Source of the DNA: Streptomyces luteolus
GTDB lineage: Bacteria; Actinomycetota; Actinomycetes; Streptomycetales; Streptomycetaceae
Assembly (NCBI RefSeq): GCF_029968015.1
Contig: NZ_JASCIS010000004.1
Location: 124,001 to 188,000 of the forward strand
Direction: 5' to 3'
Length of the DNA stretch: 64,000 nucleotides
Of the stretch, positions 42,704 to 51,261 are shown in pieces. Position 1 is the first letter of the stretch; every line of letters begins with the position of its first letter. Under the pieces are notes generated by a model. The model saw nothing but the letters and a program-made list of their open reading frames with translations. It had not been told where the DNA came from and searched no databases. A program made the translations under genes and the position numbers.

Positions 42704-43777
42704 ATGCCCAGCGACACCCTCACCAGCACCATTCCCATCCCCGACCTGTGGAAGGCCGCGCACCGAGACGACCGCGCTCGCCCCCGCGCCCGCCAACAGC
42801 TCCTCGGCCCCTCCTCCATCGGCCTGTGCAGGCGCCGGGCCGCCTACGAGGCGCACGGCACCTGGCCCACCGATCTCGCCGACACCATGCACGCCGCGAT
42901 CCTCGGCACCTGGCTCCACGAAGGCATCCTGCGCGTACTGGAGCAGCAGTACGGAGCATTCACAGAACTCGAACTCACCAACGGCACCCTCCTCGGACAC
43001 GCGGACGCCTACTGGGCACCCGCCGCGCTCGCCGGACGAACGAACCCGTACAACGGTGGGGTCGGCGTGGTGGAGGACCTCAAGACGAAGTCCACCCGCG
43101 CCCTGGACATGGTCGTGCGCCAGGGGCCGAGCCGCAACGAGTGGTTTCAGGTCCACCTCTATGCGTACCTGCTGCGGACAGGCGGCCTGACCGCACATCC
43201 GGATCTCCCCGTCGGCGAGCCGCTCCCCGTCGATGTCGTACGGCTCCGCTACGTAGGCCGCGAGTACGGGCAGGTCGTCGTCCACCAGCGCCCGTACGAC
43301 CAGGACGTGGCCGATCAGGCGCTCTCCTGGGCGGAGGACGTGCTCGCCAGCCCGGAGCCAGAGGCGATGCCCCGCGATCTCGACGGCCCCGGCCTGTCGG
43401 TCATCTGCGACAACTGCCCTTTCAAAAGCGCCTGCTGGAACCTGGACGCTCTGACCGTCGACCGGGCCCCGCAGACCATCCTGGTCGAGGGCAGTGAGGA
43501 CATCACCTCGGCGCTCAGCGCCTACGCGGAGAGCGCCGAGATCGAGAGCGCGGCGAAGAAGCGCAAGGCGAAGGCCCGCAAGGTGCTCGACGCGGCGGAG
43601 CCCGGCGCCTACGGCACCTTCAGGCTCTCCTGGTCAGGCGGCAACCCGCGGCCGCCGGTACCGGACCCCGAGGCGATGATCCGGATCCTCCAGGACCTCG
43701 ACCTCGAAGTGCCGCTGAAGTCGGGCGGCCGCTCCTCGCGCACCATCAACGTCTCGCGCCTCTCTGACGCTCCCTGA
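42704..43777 (+). CDS. Cas4/AddB-like PD-(D/E)XK exonuclease with Fe-S cysteines
   Basis: 357 residues. Nuclease motif: D101 in GHADAYW, then E124-D125-L126-K127. Cysteines follow the Cas4/AddB iron-sulfur plan: one at C42 (LCRRRAAYE) and C235, C238, C244 (C-x2-C-x5-C in CDNCPFKSAC). Such enzymes resect double-strand ends to make single strands for the annealing protein. Start ATG 42704 with GCGAGGAC upstream. The C-terminal ~100 residues (AAKKRKAKARKVLDAAE ... RSSRTINVSRL) may contact RecT or DNA. Confidence 0.85.
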   Translation: MPSDTLTSTIPIPDLWKAAHRDDRARPRARQQLLGPSSIGLCRRRAAYEAHGTWPTDLADTMHAAILGTWLHEGILRVLEQQYGAFTELELTNGTLLGHADAYWAPAALAGRTNPYNGGVGVVEDLKTKSTRALDMVVRQGPSRNEWFQVHLYAYLLRTGGLTAHPDLPVGEPLPVDVVRLRYVGREYGQVVVHQRPYDQDVADQALSWAEDVLASPEPEAMPRDLDGPGLSVICDNCPFKSACWNLDALTVDRAPQTILVEGSEDITSALSAYAESAEIESAAKKRKAKARKVLDAAEPGAYGTFRLSWSGGNPRPPVPDPEAMIRILQDLDLEVPLKSGGRSSRTINVSRLSDAP

Positions 43778-43897
43778 CACCCCGACCAGCTGGCCACCGG
43801 GGCGCGGGCCGCGGCGCCCGGTGGCCGGCCTGCCCCGACACCCCGACAACCAGATCCCCGAATCCCCGCTATCCACCCAACCGCCGGAAGGTCTTCC

Positions 43898-44503
43898 ATG
43901 GACACCACGGTCTTCAGCGAGCCCTGCACGAACCCGCTCACCGACACACCAGAAGCCCGCATCGACGCCGCACTGGATCTGCTCACCACTCAGGACGGTG
44001 GCGGCACCGACAACCCTGTGCCCGCACTCCTCGCCATCCTCCAGCCCTCGACCGACGCACTGGGCACCGACGCGCAGCCCGCAGGCCCTCCGCCCGCCGT
44101 ACTGCAGGAGCGCATCGCCGACCACCTCGCCTCCTGCTGGCCTCGCCTGGGGCATGCCGATTTCTCGACCGACCTGGCCAGTGACGCGATGAAGGTCGTC
44201 GCTCCCGTCATCGACCAGCTGCAGCGCTCGGCCCGGTCATGGCGGCAACGTGCCGTCGCGGCTCTCATCGAATGCGACCAGGCCCGGGACATCGCGGTCG
44301 TCCTGGAGCAGACGAACGCCGAAGCCGTCCGCCTGCTGCGATCAGGCCGCCACGAGGCCGCTCTCGCCGTTCTCGAGAGCGACGGCATCCCGCCCGAGCC
44401 GCAGACCGGTACGGACGAGGCCGCGAGCGGTCCCGAGGCCGAGCACCAAGCCGCACGGGACTCGGACCACGGCCGCACCTTCGACGACGCACAGCGAAGG
44501 TGA
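43898..44503 (+). CDS. hypothetical protein of the early region
   Basis: 201 residues. Pro/Asp/Thr-rich first third, then a helical middle (AVLQERIADHLASCWPRLGHADFSTDLASDAMKVVAPVIDQLQRSA) and a long helix, ending in an acidic tail. No catalytic motif. It is separated from the next gene by two bases. Unknown role, possibly in replication. Confidence 0.62.
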   Translation: MDTTVFSEPCTNPLTDTPEARIDAALDLLTTQDGGGTDNPVPALLAILQPSTDALGTDAQPAGPPPAVLQERIADHLASCWPRLGHADFSTDLASDAMKVVAPVIDQLQRSARSWRQRAVAALIECDQARDIAVVLEQTNAEAVRLLRSGRHEAALAVLESDGIPPEPQTGTDEAASGPEAEHQAARDSDHGRTFDDAQRR

Positions 44504-44505
44504 TC

Positions 44506-44838
44506 ATGTCCACCACCTACGTGTCGGGGCCACACAACACCGCTTCCGCATCCGTCGTCGGGGCTACCGACCCCTCCCGCCAGGCGCGGGTCCGTCACAT
44601 CCACGTCAGCACCACGGAGACCGGAGCGTCCGGCATGGACTTCCTGGCCGTCGAACGTGCCGTCAACGGCGATTTGCCAGTGCCCGAGCTCAACCACGCC
44701 GAACAGCAGCTTGCCGCGCGCCTCATGACGAGCGAGGGGCATGCCCTCGCGGCAATCGCCGACCTCCTCGGCACCGAGCAGCGCACAATCTCGCGCTGGC
44801 GTGCCGCGTGGAAGAAGGAGCAGGGGGACCGGACTTGA
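44506..44838 (+). CDS. helix-turn-helix protein
   Basis: 110 residues. The C-terminal part is a clear HTH (GHALAAIADLLGTEQRTISRWRAAWKKE). The N-terminus is extended with a segment EQQLAARLMTS. The chosen start ATG 44506 overlaps the spacer after the previous gene. Its stop is overlapped by the TTG of the next gene (TTGA), so the two are coupled; it may help load the replication protein. Confidence 0.7.
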   Translation: MSTTYVSGPHNTASASVVGATDPSRQARVRHIHVSTTETGASGMDFLAVERAVNGDLPVPELNHAEQQLAARLMTSEGHALAAIADLLGTEQRTISRWRAAWKKEQGDRT

Positions 44839-45626
44839 GCATTGAGGCCGTGGCGTGGGCTTTCCGCCAGAGCATCACCAATCCCGGAGCGAAGCTCGTC
44901 CTGCTGGCGTTGTGCGATTTCGCAGACGAGGCCTGGTCGTGCTTTCCAGGACAGGAGACCCTCGCGATCAAGACCAGCCAGGGGGAGCGCACGGTTCGTC
45001 GGCACCTTGAGTGGCTGGAGCGGGAGGGCTTCATCGTGTCCAGGCCCCGGTTCTCCCACGGGCGCCGTACGAGCAACCGCTACACCATCCAGAACCCTCG
45101 CCCGAGTGCACCTCCTCCCAAGGATCCTCCCAAGGAGGCGCCGAAGCGGGACGGCGAAGGGGCGAAACCGGCGGCCAGAGTGACCGGAGGCCAGATTGGC
45201 CAGCGGCCAAGTGAGGCAGACCAACCGGCCAATCTGGCCGGGGAACCGTCAGAGAACCACCAGCAGAACAACCCCCTGCCCCACCGCGAGAGCGATCACG
45301 AGGCCCCGGACCGAGGGAGCGTCTGCGCCGCACATCCGCACGCACCCGGCGTGAACTGCCGTGGTTGCGGCACGAATCCGCGGGCGCAGCGCAGGGCAGC
45401 TGACGCCGACGCTCACCAAGAGGCCGCAGAACGCGAACACCTGCGCACCCAACTGTGGTTGCAGGGACTGCGCGCACGCCGAGGGCAGGTCGCGCGGCAG
45501 GAGCGCGACGGCACGCTCGCCGAAGCCCGTCGGGCCGCCCGCGAGGCGATCCAGCGACACGGCGAAGGCCACGCAACCCAATCCGTCACCGATAGAGGAG
45601 CCTTGACGGAGAATGATCAAGATTGA
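44835..45626 (+). CDS. helix-turn-helix replication-type protein
   Basis: 263 residues from TTG 44835. The first 80 residues form a winged HTH of the 'helix-turn-helix domain, phage replication' type: SIEAVAWAFRQSITNPGAKLVLLALCDFADEAWSCFPGQETLAIKTSQGERTVRRHLEWLEREGFI. A long charged linker follows, with a small Cys cluster (CAAHPHAPGVNCRGCG, a possible zinc site), then a C-terminal coiled coil. Likely an initiator or DnaD/O-like loader, by context. Confidence 0.72.
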   Translation: MSIEAVAWAFRQSITNPGAKLVLLALCDFADEAWSCFPGQETLAIKTSQGERTVRRHLEWLEREGFIVSRPRFSHGRRTSNRYTIQNPRPSAPPPKDPPKEAPKRDGEGAKPAARVTGGQIGQRPSEADQPANLAGEPSENHQQNNPLPHRESDHEAPDRGSVCAAHPHAPGVNCRGCGTNPRAQRRAADADAHQEAAEREHLRTQLWLQGLRARRGQVARQERDGTLAEARRAAREAIQRHGEGHATQSVTDRGALTENDQD

Positions 45627-45641
45627 TAAAGTTATATCAAT
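45603..45641 (+). promoter_or_regulatory. promoter with overlapping operator before 45683
   Basis: TTGACG (45603-45608), 18-base spacer, TAAAGT (45627-45632): the same plan as the recT promoter. An inverted repeat ATTGATA (45622-45628) / TATCAAT (45635-45641) overlaps the -10, which suits a repressor site. The promoter begins within the 3' end of the preceding gene. Confidence 0.65.
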
Positions 45642-45682
45642 CAACCCAATCAACACTCACCGACCGGCGAAGGGTTCAGCCA

Positions 45683-45955
45683 GTGTTCAAGCCCGTCACC
45701 CCGCACATGCGGGAAGCGCTCGAAACGAGCCTCGTCCGCGAAGGCGTCACCCCAGGGCAGTTCACCGAGGCGCAGCGACTGGCCACAGAGGCGGGTGAGC
45801 GCATGGCGACCGCGTACGGCGAGGTGGTCGGACGCGAGATCAGCCCGCCCGAATTCGCGCGCGACGTCCTCGGCATCGAAGGCACCGGACACCTCCTGAT
45901 CGCCGCGTTGCGCGAGGTCACCGGCCGAGCCGGCCTCTATCGGGATCTGCTCTGA
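45683..45955 (+). CDS. small helical hypothetical protein
   Basis: 90 residues from GTG 45683 (GAAGG upstream); a TTG 60 bases earlier would begin inside the promoter. Helical with no Cys or membrane segments (VTPHMREALETSLVREGVTPGQFTEAQRLATEAGERM). It has its own promoter and operator, suggesting a regulated early product. Confidence 0.62.
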   Translation: MFKPVTPHMREALETSLVREGVTPGQFTEAQRLATEAGERMATAYGEVVGREISPPEFARDVLGIEGTGHLLIAALREVTGRAGLYRDLL

Positions 45956-45984
45956 CGAGCAGTCTCATTTCTATGGCCTTTCCA

Positions 45985-45997
45985 TACGTGGAGACAG
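45985..45997 (+). promoter_or_regulatory. second copy of TACGTGGAGACAG
   Basis: Identical to 41296-41308, located 57 bases before the ATG at 46055. Suggests coordinated control of the recT operon and the 46-52 kb operon. Confidence 0.45.
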
Positions 45998-46054
45998 TGC
46001 CTAGCCATTCCTGACCCTTGCAGGGCCCGACAACACCAGAGTGCGAGGAACCAA

Positions 46055-47101
46055 ATGGACATCACCGACATCGCCGCGATAGTCCTCGCGGCCCGCGTCG
46101 TCGGCATCCCCACCCAGCGCCAAGCAGACGGCGCCACCGTCCACAGGCTGTCACTCCACGGCCAACAAAGAGGCCAGTTCGCCCACTTCAGCCTCCGCGA
46201 AGGCCATCACCGATGGCGCCTGGAGTCGGTCACCGACGACCACGGAACCAACCCCCTGCCGCGCACCCTCGGCAGACGCCTCTCCGCCCGACTCACCGAC
46301 CTCCACAGCCAGGCCACCGACAGCCCCACCTCCCCTAGCCCCGCCAGCCCCCCGCCCGCGGCGGGACCTGGCGGACCAGCTCACACACGAAGGAAACAGA
46401 CCGTGGACCAGCACACACGCGAACAACTGCTGTACGCCGAAGCCGCCAAGCGCGACGTCAGCCCCCTCCAGATCCACGAGGCCGTCAGCCTGGTCGCCAA
46501 CTCGCTGCAACACGACCTGCGCGCTCACGAACAGGCCATCGGGCGATCCATGACCGCACAGGAGTGGACGGACCGGCACTCCCCGGACGTATTCCGTCAG
46601 ATGTGCCGCCGAGCCGCCGAAGTGGTGGGGCTCGGCGACGGCAGGGAAGACCTCGTCTACACGATCGTCTCGGCCGCGATGGAAGCAGAGGAAGCGCTCC
46701 GGAACGACGCGCGCCCCTGGCAGTTCGAAGCCCGCCCACTCACCCATCCCGCCGAGGTCACCTTCCCCGCGTACGCGGTCGCCTACCAGGAGTCATACGG
46801 CCTGCCGGACCACCACCCGAGCTCGGTGATCCGCTCCGGTGGCCGCGTACGGATGGCCATCGTGCGCGCCGTCAGAAGCGACGGAGGCGCGGCAAGCCTG
46901 GAGGAGGTCACCGGCGTGGTGAGCTTCACCTACAGCGGCCTGCCCGGGGTCTTCATCGCCACCCCGGTCCCCGACCCCGGCCACCCCCGCTGCTCGGGCT
47001 GCGGCCAATGGGCCACCGAACACAGCCCGCCCGACAGCGACGCCTGCACCCACTTCCAAGCCGCAGCCACGGACACCACCCCGACACCCCAGCCGGCGTA
47101 A
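46055..47101 (+). CDS. hypothetical protein, two-part
   Basis: 348 residues. N-terminal ~90 residues alpha/beta (AIVLAARVVGIPTQRQ, FAHFSLREGHHRWRLESV), Pro-rich linker, then a helical segment (EQLLYAEAAKRDVSPLQIHEAVSLVANSL) and a C-terminal part with CSGCGQW and a distal Cys/His (CTHF), a possible zinc site. No match recognised. First gene of a run of eight rightward genes reaching 52.1 kb. Confidence 0.6.
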   Translation: MDITDIAAIVLAARVVGIPTQRQADGATVHRLSLHGQQRGQFAHFSLREGHHRWRLESVTDDHGTNPLPRTLGRRLSARLTDLHSQATDSPTSPSPASPPPAAGPGGPAHTRRKQTVDQHTREQLLYAEAAKRDVSPLQIHEAVSLVANSLQHDLRAHEQAIGRSMTAQEWTDRHSPDVFRQMCRRAAEVVGLGDGREDLVYTIVSAAMEAEEALRNDARPWQFEARPLTHPAEVTFPAYAVAYQESYGLPDHHPSSVIRSGGRVRMAIVRAVRSDGGAASLEEVTGVVSFTYSGLPGVFIATPVPDPGHPRCSGCGQWATEHSPPDSDACTHFQAAATDTTPTPQPA

Positions 47102-47218
47102 CCGCCCTGATCGCGCCCGAGGCCGCGCCGGTGCGAGCGGCCGGCCTCGGGCTCCGCTCCGGTCCACAGCGCGGGCACATCCCCGCGACTTCCACGAAGA
47201 GAGAGCAGGAACTCACCC

Positions 47219-47983
47219 ATGCCCAGCCACAAGTGGCTGACCGGCTCCGCCCAGAGCAAGGGCCGCAGAGACATCCAGGCTGACGCGTACGCAGTCAGCC
47301 GCAACGACGCCGTGGGACGTATCGCCGCCGCCGTCACGGACGGGATCGGCGACACCGAAGAAGCAGCCACGATCGCCCGGCTCGCCGCCGCAGCGGCGGC
47401 AAAGGCCACCCTCGCCCACGACCCCGGCCAGGGCTGCCAGGCGGCACGCGCCCGCCGAGCCACCCACTACGCCTCCATCCAGCAGGGCCAGTACGTCCAG
47501 CAACACAACGTCGCGCGCGCCGCGGAACCGGCCGACGCCTCCATCGTGACCGCGATGCTCGCCGCCGATCACAGCCGTCTGTGGATCTCGTGGGCCGGGC
47601 TGTGCCGCGCCTACGTCCTGTACGAGTCCGGAGTCCTGGAACGCGCCACCTTCGACCACCGCGCCGCCACCCCGATCCACGAGGCAACTCGACGCGGGAG
47701 ACACCCCGCGCCTTACGGGCCGGAAGTCACCCGCACCGTAGGCCGCAACGAGTTCGTCACCGCCCACCTGCCCGTACGGCACGTCACCCGCCTGCTGCTG
47801 TGCAGCGACGGCGTTCACCGACACCTGGCCGAACACGCCATCGCCACAGTCCTGCGCGACTCCAGCACCGACGCCACCGAGGCGGCCAACATCCTCGCCC
47901 GCGCCGGCGGACTCACCGGCGCCGACAACGCCACCGCCGTCGTCATCCAGCGCGCCGACCACCAGCAGCAAGGACGCTCATGA
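47219..47983 (+). CDS. PP2C-like serine/threonine phosphatase
   Basis: 254 residues with PP2C motifs in order: NDAVGRIAAAVTDGIGD (metal-binding Asp-Gly), LLLCSDGVHRHL (SDG motif) and GADNATAVVI (DN motif). Shorter than typical PP2C proteins and lacking the usual RxxxED opening, instead GRRDIQADAYAV. A PP2C in an element could reverse host Ser/Thr kinase signalling; no partner kinase is nearby. Coupled to the next gene as ATGA. Confidence 0.78.
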   Translation: MPSHKWLTGSAQSKGRRDIQADAYAVSRNDAVGRIAAAVTDGIGDTEEAATIARLAAAAAAKATLAHDPGQGCQAARARRATHYASIQQGQYVQQHNVARAAEPADASIVTAMLAADHSRLWISWAGLCRAYVLYESGVLERATFDHRAATPIHEATRRGRHPAPYGPEVTRTVGRNEFVTAHLPVRHVTRLLLCSDGVHRHLAEHAIATVLRDSSTDATEAANILARAGGLTGADNATAVVIQRADHQQQGRS

Positions 47984-48696
47984 ACGAGCAACCGGAGGTC
48001 ACCGAGACGCTGCGCCACCGCGCCACAGCAGTCCGCGCCTTCAACCAAGCCCAGGCCCACTATGAGATCAGCGTCCTCGACCACATCGCCGCCCGCATCC
48101 GCGCGGCCTTCCCCACCGCCACACACCTCACCTTCGCCCACTACGCACGGGCACAGCAGGCAGACCTACGAGCGCTCTGGCAGCCCGGGGCCGACGAAAC
48201 CCAGGCACGCATCCCAGCCGAAGTCGCCCAGGCAGCACTCGACTTGGACGAGATCACCGACGACCTGACCGACGCGCTCTCCGGCCTGACATCCGCAGCG
48301 TGGAGCGCGGTGCGCCCCGAACCGGACGCGGATGGCCTGTGGGTACTCGATCTGCCTCCCGCAGACCGTGCGTCGAAGATCGCCGAGCTCGTTCGTACGC
48401 ACCATCCGGACGCCGCCCTGCTCACCGTCGACTACTCGGCCGACCCCTGCCGCGTCCGGGCCGTCACCAAGGCAGAGATCTGGGAAGTGGCTCGAACGGT
48501 CGACGGACCCATGGTCGCCGACGACCAGCACCCGCTGTGGCCGCCCGAGACCGAACGGCAGATCAGCGCCCTCGCCACCCAGATGCAGGCCCTGCCGCAC
48601 CTGAGCGCACAACACCTGCTGCCCATGGGCGGGCCGGAAGACCGCACCGCGCTTCTCTTTCTTCCCGCGGTCGACAGGAAGGGAAGCTTGTCATGA
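47980..48696 (+). CDS. hypothetical protein
   Basis: 238 residues. The first 130 residues are helical (FNQAQAHYEISVLDHIAARIRAAFPTATHLTF), then an alpha/beta segment with VLDLPPADRASKIAELVRTHHPDAALLTVDYS. The ATG 47980 overlaps the previous stop, and the stop is overlapped by the next gene. Family unknown. Confidence 0.62.
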   Translation: MNEQPEVTETLRHRATAVRAFNQAQAHYEISVLDHIAARIRAAFPTATHLTFAHYARAQQADLRALWQPGADETQARIPAEVAQAALDLDEITDDLTDALSGLTSAAWSAVRPEPDADGLWVLDLPPADRASKIAELVRTHHPDAALLTVDYSADPCRVRAVTKAEIWEVARTVDGPMVADDQHPLWPPETERQISALATQMQALPHLSAQHLLPMGGPEDRTALLFLPAVDRKGSLS

Positions 48697-49238
48697 GCCT
48701 GACTGTTCAGTGCACCACGGCGCCGACAGTTCCTGCCCAGCACGCGCAGGCCCTGGCCGTCACCGTGCTCAGTACCTGGCCGACCACGATCGGCCTCACC
48801 ATCGAACACGTCACGCACCACGACCACGGCCCCCAAGGCTCCGTCACCCTGGCCGTCGTACGCACGACTGCTCCCACCCCCAGCGAGTTCCTCGTCCGCT
48901 GCGACGGCTACGGCCATGTCACCCGAGGCTGCGAGCACACCCACCCCGACGGCGCCCTGTGCTGGAGACCGTCGGCCTCGCATCTCTCGCTCCGCGACCC
49001 CGGGCTGTGCGACCAGCACCTGCCTCCGCTCTCCGAGGGCGATTGGGTCCGCCATCCCGATCTCCCCGCGTACGGCCTCGTCACCTCCCTGAACACCGAA
49101 CAGGCCACGGTGACGGTCGACTTCGGCCAGGGAGACGTAGTCCTCGCCGCTGTCCGCGTGCCCCGCGTACCACCGCACATCGCGGACGAACTCGACCACG
49201 GCCCTCTCGGCAAGCCCATCACCGTCCTCGACGAATAG
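48693..49238 (+). CDS. hypothetical protein with Cys/His cluster
   Basis: 181 residues. Contains RCDGYGHVTRGCEHTHPDGALCW and DPGLCDQH, which could bind zinc. The C-terminal part is a small beta barrel (EGDWVRHPDLPAYGLVTSLNTEQATVTVDFGQGDVVLAAVRVPRV), similar to KOW/Tudor-like folds. ATG overlaps the previous gene. Function unknown. Confidence 0.62.
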   Translation: MSLTVQCTTAPTVPAQHAQALAVTVLSTWPTTIGLTIEHVTHHDHGPQGSVTLAVVRTTAPTPSEFLVRCDGYGHVTRGCEHTHPDGALCWRPSASHLSLRDPGLCDQHLPPLSEGDWVRHPDLPAYGLVTSLNTEQATVTVDFGQGDVVLAAVRVPRVPPHIADELDHGPLGKPITVLDE

Positions 49239-49273
49239 CTCCCGTGCAGGAAGAGCCAAGGAAAGGAGAACCT

Positions 49274-49657
49274 ATGACCAGCAGCGGAAACGCCCTGATC
49301 ACCATCAGCTTCGACCGCCCTGTCGAAGCCAGGGAGCTGCGCCCCGGCGACGTGTTCAGCCTCGACACGACACCCAGGACACCTCTTGTCGTGCGTTGGG
49401 TCGAGGACCTCGAGGTCGCCCCCGACGTACATCTCGTGGACATCGCGCTCCCCGGCGCCGGACCCCGTCTTCACCTGCCCCGGCAGACGCACGTACGGAT
49501 GCACCGCATAGTCCGCACCATCACCATGAAGTGCCTGCTGTGCGGAACCACGGAGACCCTCGACGTCAATCTGCCAGAGGAAGGCGAACCGCTCACCCTC
49601 GTCTGCGAGCGCCACGTCCCACCGGACCTCACCTATGACCAGGGGGGCGAATCGTGA
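49274..49657 (+). CDS. hypothetical zinc-knuckle protein
   Basis: 127 residues. The N-terminal part is a beta barrel (ARELRPGDVFSLDTTPRTPLVVRWVEDL) and the C-terminal part has KCLLCGTTETLDVN and VCERHV, a C-x2-C plus C-x2-H pattern. ATG 49274 follows AAAGGAGAA. Overlaps the next gene. Confidence 0.62.
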   Translation: MTSSGNALITISFDRPVEARELRPGDVFSLDTTPRTPLVVRWVEDLEVAPDVHLVDIALPGAGPRLHLPRQTHVRMHRIVRTITMKCLLCGTTETLDVNLPEEGEPLTLVCERHVPPDLTYDQGGES

Positions 49658-50049
49658 CCCTCACCTACCTCAGCGCCGTCCAACTCCTGCGCCAGGCCGA
49701 CGAGGACAGAGCACGCTCGCTCTACGCGGACGTGATCGCGGCCCTCGAAGAACACTGCACGGATGTCGGCGTGGACTGGTGCGGCAACGAGCTGAACATC
49801 ACCGTCCAGCTCACCGGCGACGGAGAGCAGTACGTCGCCATCGCGGGCCGCCACTCGCTTCCCTGGCACGACGACCGCTCGGAGCTCGGCGGCTGGAGCG
49901 CCGTCCACATCGACAACACCTACGGCACGTCGAAGGTCATCTACGACACGACGACGCCCGAAGGCGACCCGTCCGGCGACCTCGCCCTGAGGCCTCTGGC
50001 CGAAGAGGTCGGCGCCTACGTGACCGCCTGGAAGTCCGAATACGCGTAA
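49654..50049 (+). CDS. hypothetical alpha/beta protein
   Basis: 131 residues from a GTG. N-terminal helices (AVQLLRQADEDRARSLYADVIAALEEHC), then strands (LNITVQLTGDGEQYVAIAGRHSLPWH). No known motif. Coupled to the previous gene (GTGA overlap). Confidence 0.6.
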   Translation: MTLTYLSAVQLLRQADEDRARSLYADVIAALEEHCTDVGVDWCGNELNITVQLTGDGEQYVAIAGRHSLPWHDDRSELGGWSAVHIDNTYGTSKVIYDTTTPEGDPSGDLALRPLAEEVGAYVTAWKSEYA

Positions 50050-50134
50050 CGAACCCCTGACTCCCCGGGGCCGCGCAGGTGCGAGCGGCTCGGCCCCGGG
50101 GCTCCCACCCATGCCACGAATCGGAAAGAGACCC

Positions 50135-50263
50135 ATGCTCACTTTCACAGTCGGCTCAAGACCGGCTCAGCAAAATGCCGAATGCCTGGACTTCAGCGGA
50201 TGCGCCTGGAGCCGGGAGAACGTCATCGTCCCCACGTCGGCCGCCTCGGCGATCGGCCGGTGA
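50135..50263 (+). CDS. small protein (42 residues)
   Basis: An ATG preceded by GGAAAGAGACCC starts a 42-residue frame (MLTFTVGSRPAQQNAECLDF ...) with two Cys in the middle (ECLDFSGCAW). Its TGA overlaps the methylase-like ATG (TGATG). It lies in-frame with good codon bias and the overlap argues that it is real. Function unknown. Confidence 0.55.
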   Translation: MLTFTVGSRPAQQNAECLDFSGCAWSRENVIVPTSAASAIGR

Positions 50264-51261
50264 TGGGCGTGACGCAGTACGACCTCTTCGGCGAGGTGCA
50301 ACAGAAGCTGGAGGAACGCGAGAAGCGGCGCGCGACCGAAGCCGCGAAGCCCAAGCTCCGCCGACGTCGCCCCGGCGACCGCAGCCTCTTCATCGCGGGT
50401 GACCCCAACCGGTTCGCCCACGAGATCGCCGAGAACGTCATCGCCGCTTGGTACAGCCACTACGGCGGAAGTCGCATGGAGATTCCGCTCGGCACGGTGG
50501 CTGCGCTCTCCTTCTTCAGGGAGCCCCTCGTCAGCGACTGGCTTCTGACTCTTGTGCCGGTGCAACTCCCCGCCCTCTTCCGGGAGATCTGGGGAGTCCA
50601 ATGGTTGCACCGACCGGATCTCATCGAGGTCGCTCGCCCCCTTCACGACTGGGTGGAGGAGGAGCCAGATGAACACCAACTCCGTGCCGTCCAGGCGGTG
50701 ATCCACACCTCGATCTACAACGGGCTGTTCGACCTCACTGCCCAGGACGATCCGTCAGCCCGAGCCGAGGCCGACATCCTTGGCCCCCTCCTCACCGGCC
50801 TACGGCACAAGAGCGACAAGAAGTGGCGCGGCGAGTACCACACACCTCCCAGCCTCTCCGACCTGATGGCGCGCGTACTCATCGACAACGGGACGTCGCA
50901 ACCCGGCATGGCCGTACGAGAGCCGGCCATCGGCAGCGGCGGCATGTTCCGCTCCGTCGCCCAGGCCATGCGGGACCGCGACCTCGATCCGCACGACTTC
51001 CGCTGGCTCGGCAACGACGTCGATCCCCTGGCCACAGCCTGCGCCGCCGTGAACGCGATCAGCTGGGACCTCGGCCCCAAGGTCGCCATCTGGTGCGGCA
51101 ACACCCTCGCCACAGAGGACGGCGGACTGAGCGATGCCCTCACCAGGCGCGCTGACACCATCCGGCACCGCAACGCGGTCGTGGAACAGGCTCAGTTCGA
51201 GCACAAGGCGCGCCGCATGCTTCGCGCTCTGGATCGCCTTGCCGAGGGAGCGGCCGCATGA
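50263..51261 (+). CDS. N6-adenine DNA methylase-like protein lacking the catalytic NPPY motif
   Basis: 332 residues. GEYHTPPSLSDLM (about 190-202) and the AdoMet-binding motif EPAIGSGGMF (220-229), then GNDVDPLATACAAVNA and WCGNTL, place it in the HsdM-type N6-methylase group. No [ND]PP[YF] motif is present after WCGNTL; the protein instead ends in a charged helix. It may bind AdoMet and DNA without methylating adenine, or use another chemistry. It overlaps the PP-loop gene as ATGA. Confidence 0.75.
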   Translation: MGVTQYDLFGEVQQKLEEREKRRATEAAKPKLRRRRPGDRSLFIAGDPNRFAHEIAENVIAAWYSHYGGSRMEIPLGTVAALSFFREPLVSDWLLTLVPVQLPALFREIWGVQWLHRPDLIEVARPLHDWVEEEPDEHQLRAVQAVIHTSIYNGLFDLTAQDDPSARAEADILGPLLTGLRHKSDKKWRGEYHTPPSLSDLMARVLIDNGTSQPGMAVREPAIGSGGMFRSVAQAMRDRDLDPHDFRWLGNDVDPLATACAAVNAISWDLGPKVAIWCGNTLATEDGGLSDALTRRADTIRHRNAVVEQAQFEHKARRMLRALDRLAEGAAA

